A stretch of DNA of 64,000 nt from Patiria miniata (Eukaryota > Echinodermata > Asteroidea > Valvatida > Asterinidae): positions 1,512,109-1,576,108 of the forward strand of contig NW_024037056.1 of assembly GCF_015706575.1 (NCBI RefSeq), written 5' to 3'. A model generated the notes under the pieces. It was not told the origin of the DNA, ran no database searches, and worked only from the letters and a program-made list of their open reading frames with translations. How positions within the stretch are numbered: position 1 is the first letter of the stretch; each line of letters begins with the position of its first letter. The translations under genes and the position numbers were made by a program. Positions 1 through 12,000 of this stretch are shown here, one piece after another.

Positions 1-3000
1 CTTGCCCTTAAAATCTTGCCAATTTTTTAGGTCAATTTGCAAGCTCAGTTTAATCCTGAGTCAAAACGATGTGGGGGGGGGAGGCACACCAACAGGTATG
101 CCTTGTAAGACCGCTGCTGTTTCTTACATTCCCCGTAGACTAGACAATTCCTCCATAGCAGAACCTTGCAGCTCAGTTATCAATGTATTTGACAGGTCCC
201 TGTAACACAAAAAGAGACAACATTTGAGTGATTTCAAAAGTCCACATGGAGCAACGAGAAATAACATTTACTAAATGATTCTGCAATCACCCTGAAAATC
301 CCCCAAAATGCATTATTTTAATCATGGATATTCTTTTCTTTGATAATATTTGCCATAAATGAGTACAATGTGTGTTGAATTGTTGGAACAATCGCTCTAA
401 GATATAAAGCCACTATTCCCTCAAAAAACACAAACCGCTTTTTCCTGTATTGCAAAATATGCTTTGAAAGGGAGGCCCACAAATAAATAATCATAATTTT
501 GGCTCATTCCAAAGTTTTTATACCCATGCACAAAGAAAACATCAGCTCCCTGTACAGTTTGAAGCTACCATTTCAGTGCAAAGCAGCTAAAATCAATCCC
601 AATGACCACCTCTGCCTGCAGTCACAGGTACCCATTTACTTCTGGGTGGGGAGAAGAAATGAGTGACAAAGTGTCTTGCCAATGGACACACGCACTGTAA
701 CCCCAGGCTGGACTCGAACCCACAACCTGCAGAATAATACGCACAGACTACGAGTTCAATGCTCCAGACCACGAGGCCACGGTGCATTCACAAAAAACTT
801 CTGAAAAGATTTTAACTTACAGCCACAACAGGTTTTCCAGGCCGTCAAATGTGCGTTCTTGAATCTCGGTTATGCGATTGTTTTTTAATGACCTATTGAT
901 TAAAATATATATTTTTAAAAAGTTACGTAGTTATAACTAAGGTGACTACAATTAAAGGTCAGAAAGAAACATCATCAAGAATATACAAATAAAGAAGCGA
1001 GTGACTGAAAAATGGCAATCCCAAAACTGACATTAGAATAACTGAGATTATTAAAGACAAAAGTCAAAACTTATTTTGAAATTATCTTGACTTCATAACC
1101 AGAAAGAAATTGTATTATTTTATAAGCCAAAAAATCTTCAGAGCACCAAAATGCTTGCCACTACTCACAACACTTTGAGATGTGATATCGCTTTGAACAC
1201 TCCCTGGTCCAGCTTACTAATGTTGACTCCGGAGAGCTGACTATGGATTGAGGAAAAATAAAATTCAAGACATTTCGCTCCGTTGGAAGTCAGATGTTTT
1301 ATACAAATCTGTAACAACATACTTTCTGGGAACAGACAGTACAAACTTACCACGTTTATTGAAGCAATTTATTAAGGTAGAATGCAACATTTAACAGACA
1401 TTAACTCAAGGTTTACATCGCGGTATACCTTGGGGCTTACCGCTAGGTTTACTTCAAAGTTTACCTGGATGTTTGCCTTGAGGTTTAACTCAAGGTCTAC
1501 CACGAGGTCTACCTGGAGGTTTGCCTCGAGGCCAACCTCGACGTTTTATACCTCGCATTTACCTCGAGGTTTACCCTTGGAATTTGCCTAGAGGGGCTAG
1601 GTCTACCTGGAGGTTTAATACCTCTATATGTTAACCTCGAGGTTTACGTAGGCTTTATGGGTTTTCAATACGGTTTACCCTGGGGTTTAACCTCAATTAG
1701 TTACCGCATAAACTTGTGCATTCATCAGCTCTAAGCAACTAATTAGGGGTTTCAAAATGTGAACATATAAAAGAGAACACGTGAACTTAGCCTACTTCAA
1801 TAATCTCGTAATCAATTTTGTTTGTTCCCCAAATTTGCCTGTTTGCTCAAAAATGTGACCTTTCCCGAATTTCCTAGTCAAGAACTATTTTGGATGATGG
1901 CAACTTACAGAGTATGTGTTATTAGTGCCAAGCCAGCTAATGTCGAGGAATCCCAGCCATTGTTGCAATGGACTACCAAGTCTGTGCCCTTGTAGCTACA
2001 CTCGCAACCAGCGGGACATCGCTTCATATCTATGATCGCAAGAGTACAGAGTTTTAATCAAGTTAGTCACAAAGTACAATATCAGGTCATAATTAGTCAC
2101 GTCACAAGTTGGGTCACAAGTCAGATCACAAGTCGGGTCACAAGCAAGGTCACAGGTCAGCTCAAGCAAAGTCATAAGCAAGGTCACAAGTCAGCTCACA
2201 AGTCAGATCACAAGCAAGGTCACAAGTCAGGCCAAAAGTCAGGTCGCAGGTCAGGTCACAAGTCAGGTCAGAAGTCTGGGTCACAATCGGGTAAATAAAA
2301 ATCAGGTCACAAGTCAGTTCCGAAATCGGGTCACAATCGGGTATAGAAGTCAGGTTAGAAGTCGGGTCACAATCGGGTACATACAAGTCATGTCACAAGT
2401 CAGTTCCAAAATCGGGTCACAATCGGGTATACAAATCAGGTCACAAGTTGGGTCACAAGTCAGGTCACAAGTCCGGTCACGCAGGTCAAGTGACCATACC
2501 GCACTGAATTTCGTCGTCAGACTCTGGGCAGTTCTCCTCTCCGTCACAAACTTGCGCCAGTGGAATGCACTGCGCCTGAGAAAGGTTGCCAGTGAAGGAA
2601 GAAGACATTGAACTGGTGTTGAGGTTGTTGCACTTGTAGGAACCAGGGCAGAAGATGTCGTCTGTTGCAAAAAAAATGTGGGAGGGAAAACATAATGAAA
2701 TCTGTGAAGTTGAATACTCACTCGTCGATCTACGTCTTTATGACACAACGTTTTGTTTGACAATGGGGCTACAACATTACAGATGGCTCTCAGTATACGT
2801 GGAGTCAAACCGCGAGCGATGTACCTGCGTACAGTGCTGTAGCTGGGCTCATCACAAATTCTATTACAAGTCCAGTCCCAAGTCGCGACTGGCGCTGACA
2901 CTTGCCTTCTACTTTTGTGGCCCAGGTCCCAAGTCTACATGTGTATGGATTCCCCCGCATTTAAACCATTAGTCCCAGTGCTATTATATGTTACTCATTA

Positions 3001-6000
3001 TACCGCCCCAATCCACCCCTGCACTGTATGGCTTTGAGGGGTTTACCAAGGAGTAAATACAATGTAGTACATGTTATAATGGGTTATCTGAGGCTTGCGA
3101 GCTACAGTGAAATTCCTCGTAGAATTTCTCTGACAGAATTCTATTTTATTTCTGTTTACAATAGCTTCTTTACCTATTTTTTGACCTATTTTCTCCTAGA
3201 AAATAGGTAAAAAATAGATTGTATTCCTATTACATCAGAATAAGTAGGTACATATGCATTATTTTATTTCTATTTTTCTTGTCGCCATCCTATATTATTT
3301 TTTAATTTTTTTTAAACAGTATGCTATTTTTCGATTTTTTTTTGGAGACTGAAAAAATTTCACAAGATCCACAGACTATTTTGTTTTCTATTTTGTGGGA
3401 ATGAGAATACTTCATGTACATAACGTGTACGTATAACAACTCGCAACCATTGTTTGGGAAGACGCCATTTTCGGAAACAAGTTTCCTATTTAAAAAAAAT
3501 AATAGCATCCAATTCTTAAAAAATAGCAACCTACTTTACCACTATTTTACCTCTATTTCTTTTAAAGCAATTTCTTTCACTATTCATTTTTTCCTATTTT
3601 TGGGGTTGACGAAATACAATGGAAAAAATAGATTTTTAAAACACATATTTTATAGGGAAAAAACTGTTTTTTCTTTTTTTTATGGACCCCTCTTAAAGAA
3701 TCGTTGGTTCCATTACCGGAAATAAGTAAGAAAACTTTGAGATGACAGACCCACCGCAATTAAGTTCATCTTCGTAATTTATGCAGTCAAGGTAACCATT
3801 GCAGCGGGAAGAATTGGTGACACAAAAGCCTTTGCCGCAATGGAACTCATCAGGTTGACACAATGCTAAAAAAAAACCAAGAATCACATGAATAATAAAC
3901 TTATGCTACAGCTATTTCAGATTTGCCACAATTTTGGATATTTTGCTGTCATAATTGTTTTTCTTTGCCGCTTGTTTGTTTCTGTTTCAGGGACATGACA
4001 TAATAGGCAAAGATTTTCAACAAATGTTGGGTTCACAATGTTTTATCAGAAAATCTTTAAACTGAGCAGTGGCTTCCTGAAATGACATCACAGCAACAGC
4101 GCCCATATTTGTCAAGAAAAGCATGGAAAATTTGAAATGTAAAAAAAAGGTGCTTTCAAAAATAAAATTAAATAAATTTGATGTCGAATAGTTTTCAAAA
4201 ATTCAAGAGGAGTAGAAAGTTGCACTAAGTGTGAGCCCAAATAAAATTCATGTTATGAGCACGTGCTAATGCCCATTATTGTAAAATAAAAGAAAACAAA
4301 ATATGGACGGTTCTGTCAATTAATGCATGCAATTGCTGTCATTTAAAAGTAATATAGTTGAATACGTTGAATTTTATATATGTAGTAATTTTATTCTAAT
4401 GTGAAAATGAAAACTAAGGAACATAAATCAGAGACAAAGAAGGGGTTTTGCAAAAAATTCGCACAAGACTGCACACTGAGAATGGCTGTGATACTTGGTA
4501 CGGGTACAAGATTTATGATGATGGACTCACTGCAATATCTTCCACATACTGTACAAAAAGAGTGATATTGAATATGGGTCAAAGAGGTATGGTTGTGCAT
4601 TATTGCAATGGAGAATCCCCAACCTCGTTCCCCGTGGGTCCGATCTTGTTGCGCCATGTTGTTTCCCATCATGCCTTACGCAATCAGTGAAGGAACGGAG
4701 GAACGCACACGCGCCAATGGAGTCGAGGCTGGAGAATCCCCACCAGCCTAAGCACTGAAAATGGCCTTGACACTGGGTACCAGACTTACCCTCCAAATCC
4801 TCTTCTTCAGTGTGATTTATCAGAATAGAGAACCCGCGACGTTCGATGGTTAGATCGGTCTTCATTTCCAACATGAGAACTCCGTCATCATGACGCAACG
4901 TCACCGTCCGCCTCGAGACATCCGCCCCCGTAAGACGGAAGAGCTCTTTGGGATCCTCCCCATTCCTAAGAAAAACGACATCCAAATAATCGTACGGTTC
5001 CTCCATTTCGAAATCCTTGATCCGCATGGTGACAAGTTGCTTCGATTGACCTTTGATGAGCCAGATGCAGTCGTGGTTATTCGGGTACCGGTCTGGGTAG
5101 CGCGGTGAATTGAGGTTAATGAGATCTTTGTCGACGGAGATGTTACGCGGTCCACAGTCATCTGTTTTTAAGTAACAATAAAAATAATGGTACAGTTCAG
5201 AACTAAATGAATTCCTGAAGTACGGGGTCCGGACAGGTAGAAAAGACAGCAGTTTGGTACAAGTAGTATGGATGCAGTACTCTATCGATTGCCGAAGGTC
5301 ACAAGTGCAATATCACACATTGGTCGCCAGCACATCACACGCCAATTAATTCACAACAAACAAAGGAATGCCTTGAATTGTGACTATTCATTGGTATAGC
5401 TTTTAGTTGACAAGGGACTGGATGGTATCTTTTCTGTTTTACACATGTAACACAGCTGGGCCCATTTCTTGTCTCTGCTTACCGTATGCAAAAAGTCCCT
5501 GCTAACCGTAGCAGAAAATTCTGTGCTTACGGTGAGCGAATTTCACGCGTTACATAGCGATGAATTTTGGCTTCTGCACATGCGTACATCCCGTAACTAA
5601 GGATTCTTACCTACAGGGTTAGCACAGAATTGTCTTGCTAGCGCGGTTAGCACAAAATGGTGATCGTAAGCGCGGATTTCTGTGGTTAGCAGAGCCAAGA
5701 AATTGGGCCCAGATGATGCAGCATGGGCCTCTTAAAGGAATTATGATCATTTGATTTAGATGCGCTTTGGTCATTTCCATTAATAATATATAATACCACT
5801 CAAACTCCAAAGAAGAATGGTCAAAACTTTACCACGTGAAGTCTCAACTCAGTGGAAATAATACTTTTTGAGAAAACAGTGAAAAAAAACATGCACAACC
5901 TTTTGATGGCGAAACACGATACCGTCAAAAGACCGTCAAAAGAACTTTCAACTGTTGAAAATTGATTTCTTCTAAATAACAGCAAGCTGGATTGAATAAT

Positions 6001-9000
6001 TTCACGGGGTGTTACGTACCAGTGTATACGATCTTTAGTAAGTTTTTTTGATAATACTTCTGTATTTTTGAGATAACTGCAAATGATCCTGCATGCTCTT
6101 AACAGAAAGCAGTTGCGAAACGATTAATGAATCCATATTATATGCTTACCGCAATAAAATTCATCTGATCCATCTGGGCACAGTGCAATGCGATCACAGG
6201 TGACGTCATGTGCCAAACAAATCAAGCCAGATGAGTTATCCTTGCATTTAAATTCATTTTGTGTGCAAGAAACTGCAGCAACAGAGCAAAGAGAAATACA
6301 AATTTTAAGTTATGCAGTAAATTCTTCAAACTTTACAAAACAGCAGCAACGCATTAAGCACTATTTCACAGTGTACATTTCATTCACGTCACATTCGCAA
6401 ACGTATAGTTGCGTTGCATATGCCTAAGTCTGGATCCGACACAACAAATTGTGGTTTTGACTTTGCCTATTTGGGTAGCGGACGTTATACAGTGTACATA
6501 ACAGGCTTTCAAACAGACCCGGCAGTTGAATAAAATAGAACAGAAGGATCAAAATTTCCAAAAAAAGGGACAAGTACTTTGGAGGATGAAATCAGGAAAA
6601 AGTGAAGGCTTTCAGTAGTTTTCGTTGATACTCAATCCACCATCCACGGCATCATAAGCCTCATTTGGCATATTCTGTACTCACAACACTTGTGCTCCAT
6701 CCTCAACTAAGCTCTTGGAAGTAGAACCCTTCATTGTGTGATTTACATATGACAATTTGAAACACTGTTATGAAAAATACTCGATGTGATTTCATTTTTC
6801 GAAGTCATGGGACAAAAAAAGTAGGAAAAAGTAAGGAATTCAAGAAAAAGTTAGGATAAGTATAAGAAAAGGGTAAACTAGAATTATATGTCTGTTTGAT
6901 GAACAGAACATAGGACTTTTCTGCATCATATTTTTTATGAGTTTATGGTTTGTTTTGTCCATTTTCAATCAGAAAACGTATATGCAAGAACATGGTTCCA
7001 TGACTAAGTTCTCAAAACAATAGGACTTTAAAATATGCACCTTTAAGATGACGTCTCATGAACCATGATGACGCCATAATGACGCCACTCCAATTTTTGC
7101 CTGCAACACGTCCCTATCTATAATGTTCATACCAAATTCCAACCCAATCGCGCTTACAGTTTCAAGATATAAAATATTAAAATATACACATTTAGGATGA
7201 CGTCACATGACCATTGATGATGTCATAATAAATAACATCACTTTTCTAGGGCCAACTTAACCTTAGTCTTTGTCTGTACCTAGTTTGAAGTCAATCAGCT
7301 TGCATTTTATGTCATATTTTGCTGGTAGGAAATATGTAAAAATTAATAAAAATAATAAAAATCAGGTGATGACGTCATCATTACCACCAAGTTTCAAGAT
7401 GATCGGACTTAGCATTAATATGTGATTTACGAAATAAGTTAGGTATATTGGCGGATTTAAATGGGATTAATGCCAGAATTAATTGAAAATAACATCTTAT
7501 ATGTCTATCTTGCCCCTCTGGTTCCAGAGATATAATAAATGCTGTTTTTCAAGATGGCTACCAGCCACCATTCTGAATGCTGAGGTCATGATGGTCCGAA
7601 ACGTAGTGAATACCATTTTAGCAGATTTGTCATGCCAGAAATAGTAGGAATCGACACTTCATTTATCGTTATGGCTCATCTGGTTCCCGAGATATCATTT
7701 GTTATGTATTTCAATATGGCGTCAGCGGCCATTTTGAAAAAAAAATGCTATAAAAAGTTTGTCGTCACATTTAAGAGGTGTATAGGAGCTTTTTTTCCCT
7801 TTGAATTGGTCCAATTTGTCAAATCCATCAAGAAAAAAGGTATCCGCAACATGGTCACAGATTTCAGGAAAATGACTCTACTACATGTATAACGTTTCTT
7901 GTAAAACCAAGCCATAACTTTAATATCAGGAATGCCAGTGGTTTTGCTCTAGGGACAGAAAAAGAATAAATTAATTAATTCAAAATAAGCACAATCTCGA
8001 AGTATTTTGTGAAGTCTCGAAGTATAAACTGTATCCATATCTTAAAAGCAGCGATCATCCTTGTCCAAGATGTTTGAAATTATTATTGAAACGTTGAATA
8101 CTAGCATATTTATACCAATTTTCATGAAATCATTCGTAATTATATATTGCGCAAATGTAATTAGTTGTGTAAATCTGCGGTGAGTGACATAAGTAACATG
8201 TATGCACTGTTCCGTAAAATCAGCTGAACAACAACTTCAGGAGACATTCCATTATCTTTTCAAGTTGCTACTTACCTTCATAGCTTTCTTGAGTGATCAC
8301 TACCACAAATCCTGCCTTGGTTACCAAAGAATTGCTGGTAAACTCCATCCATGCCGTGTGGTTATTGGAAACGGCGGTTAGACTCATCAGGAAACCGCTA
8401 AAAAGACCAATAACAGAGTCACTATCGGAGGAGTCGTGGCCGTTGCCAATGGTCAACGTGTCGTATGTTCGCTCCGTATTGAACACGAAGAAACGGAAGG
8501 CTATCGTGGAGCCTTCATCAACTGTGATGAACCAAATGCACCGGGCATTGTTGGGATAGTTGTATGAGAAATAAGGCGAAGTCAGTATTTCTGAAGTCTG
8601 TTTTGAGTTGCTGAGGGTGATGTTGCTTTTTCCGCATGGAACTGCGGAAGAAAATAAAACAGTAAATCAGAAAAATACAAGGTTTCTTGTAAAACCAAAC
8701 AATAAGTTTAATTTCAGGAATGCCAGTGGTTTTGCTCAAAAGACAGAAAAAGACTAAATTTAATAAGAATGTACACGAGCCCAAAGAACAAAACATTGTC
8801 TTTGGAAAACATGGATCCAAGGTGATTCTGATGCGGTATCCGGCCTGCGGCTAGGCGGGGATGTACTGTACGCTGCTGCACGAAAAGTTGATGCATGGCT
8901 GGTTCGTAGCTACCTCGAAAGATTGAACATGATTTGAAGAATGAAAAATTGGCCATTGGTCATGCACATTGCATGAAAGTGGAGAATTCACCGAAGTGTT

Positions 9001-12000
9001 TTTATTAAAACAAGATTTCACAATAATGAAAGGTTTGCGGAAACACCATGTGCGAATAATTTCTCAACTAAGAGAATGGTTCTGAAAAGAACCAGAGGTA
9101 TAAACTCGACGTTCCGGTAAGTATGCTCTGACCGTCTTCAGGAGAGTGAAGACGGTCAGAGCATACTGACCGGAACGTCGAGTTTATACCTCTGGTTCTT
9201 TTCAGAACCATTCTCTTAGTTGAGAAATTATTCGCACATGGTGTTTCCGCAAACCTTTCATTATTTAGTATCTCCACCATGCAAAGCCTCAAATCTTACT
9301 TAAGATTTCACAAAAAGAATGATTTTTGAATTGGAAACTTAGATTTAGCTAGGGTAACATATTTTACATGTGCTATTTTAAAACGAAAGTGATGATAACA
9401 ATAATGTGATGCTTGAATAACGCTTAATGTCATCTGTTTCAAAGATGGCAGGGGAATAAAAAAGAATTACATAGGCTATTTTCAGCAAGTTTTAGCTTCT
9501 TGATATTAGTTCGGCATGCTACTTTTGGGATAAATTGAAAAGATCACATATGCCTTTAAGTTTGACAGAGTTTAAGTCAGTTGCAATGATGCCTCATGAA
9601 TCCGAAATATGCTTACGGCAGTTAGATTCATCTGATCCATCTGGGCACAGTGTAAAACCATCACAGGTGTCGTCACGCGCCAAACAAATCAAGCCAGAGG
9701 ATACATTCTGGCATGCAAATTCATCCTGTCCACAAGAACCTGCATGCAGCAAAGAGCAAAATAAAGAACAGGTAACGTTCAGCAATCGATTCTCCAAACT
9801 TGGCACAGTGAACAGTGACTTATCAAGCAAAATATTGTGCATTTCATTTATGTCACATTTGGCAAACTCGTGTGCGTTGCATAAGTTTGCAATTTGCGCA
9901 ACAAATTATGACTTTGGAATATGTTCAATTAAAAAAAAACAATCTAATTAGGCCTATTAGTCTGTATAGAGTATAAATGCTTTGGTTTCTGCCAACTTGT
10001 TAATGTGACGTGAGAAAATTAACGGCTTAGAACCTGCATGCAGCAAAGAGCAGAATAAATATCAGGTAACGTTTGCAATCGATTCTCAAAACTTTGCACG
10101 ATGACAGCAACTTATCAAGCAAAATATTGTGCATTGCAATTACGCCGTCACATTTTGCAAACACATTTGTTTGTTGGGTATTTTTTTGTAATTATAGTTT
10201 GTTTGTTATGTTTTGTTGGCATGTCGGGGGTGTTGGGGTGTTTGTTTGTTTGTTGGATTCAGTGGGGATGTGTGTGTTTTTTTGTTTGCTTGTTAGGGTT
10301 ATTTTGGGTTATTGGGGTGTCTGTCTGATGGGGTACTTGTATGCTTGTTTTTTGTTTGTTTGTTTTTATTTGGGGTATTGTTTGTTTGCTCATTTCCTGT
10401 TTATTTGTTGGGCAGTTTGTATCATTGCATATGTTAATTTTTGTTTCTTTGTTTGTTGACATGCTCAGTTATTCGTGTGATGTCTTTCTTTCATTGAGTC
10501 TATGTATTTCAATTTCGTTGCACCTTGATGTTTGGTCTGTGTTGTTGATATATAGGATTATATTACATTTGCTTGCCATTTTGTTCCAACTAAATTTTTG
10601 CTCTGTTTTTATTTTTGTTCATTTACTTTTCATTTACATATTGATATTTATATTGTATAGATTTTATTTAGTTTTTGTGTAGACATTTCGAGCATGGGTA
10701 GGCAGGCCTTAGGGCTACAGTGTTTAAGTACAAAGTTTGTTTACCCTGGCCGGTTTGGAATGTTTTAATGTTTTTGTTTTCTGTCCCTCGATCTCCTCTC
10801 CCCTGTCAAACTGTCCACCCTCCCTTCCCTCCCCCCCCCCCCCCCCGACCCATTCCTTCTCGCACTCTTCAGTCTCGTCTGTTCATACTTTTTCAATTTC
10901 CAATTTTTGTTTACTTTTTTATAAATGTTTGCTTTGCCATTGTAAATTTGTTCATTTGTTGGCCGAATATATAATAATAATAATAATAACAATAATAATA
11001 ATAACGTGTGCGTTGCATAAGTTTGCAATTTACGCAACAAATTATGACTTTGGAATATGGACAATTAAAAACACACCCCCTATTTAGGCCTATCAGTCTG
11101 TATAGTCTTAATTCATTGGTCACTGCCAAACTTATTAATGTGTCCGTATAAGAAAAGTAACGTCTTGAATGTACATGAGTAAGTATTATTTTGTCCTTGA
11201 CGGAAATTTGAGTGTGACCGCCTGCTTCTGAAGAAGCACACAATCTTTTTTCCAAAAAGGCAAGCATAGCTGATCCAAAAACTGTTTCGCGATTGATGTC
11301 TTAAAAGCAGTGATCATCCTTGTCCAAGATGTTTGAAATATTGAAAACGTTGAACAGCATACCAATTTTCATGAAATCATTCGTAATTATACATTACGTA
11401 AGTCTAATTAGTTGTGTAAATCTGCGGCGAGCAACATAAGTTACATGTATGCACTCTTCCGTAAAATCAGCTACACAACAACTTCTGGAGACATTCCATT
11501 ATCTAAGTTGCTACTTACCTTCAGAACTTTCTTGTGTGATCTCTACCTTGAATCCGATCGCGGTTCGAAAAAAATTGCTGGTGCTGGTAAACTCCATCCA
11601 TGCCGTGTGGTTATTGGAAACGACGGCTAGACTCTTCAGGAAACTGCTAAACCGACCAATAACAGAGTCACCATCGGAGGACTCGTGGCCGTTGCCAATG
11701 GTCAACGTGTCGTATGTTCGAATCGTATTGAACACGGAGAAACGGAAGGCTATCGTGGAGCCTTCATCAACTGTGATGAACCAAATGCACCGGGCATTGT
11801 TGGGATGGTTGTTTGGGTAATAAGGCGAAGTCAGTGTTTCTGAAGTCTGGGTTGAGTTGTTGAGAGTGATGTTTCTTTTCCCGCAAAAACCTGTAGAAGA
11901 TAAATAAGAATGTGAATGAAAAATCACAAGAAGGACTAAAGTTTCTTGTAAAACCAAACCATAACTCTAATTTCAGGAATGCCAGTGGTTTTGCTCAAAG

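Noticed and set aside
10073..10682. Long open frames rich in Phe, Cys, Leu and Val that look like membrane proteins (also at 15454-15892 and 19997-20578)
   Set aside because: They are translations of TTTG/TTGG-rich low-complexity DNA inside a repeated element; reading length varies with repeat length and no family is recognisable.
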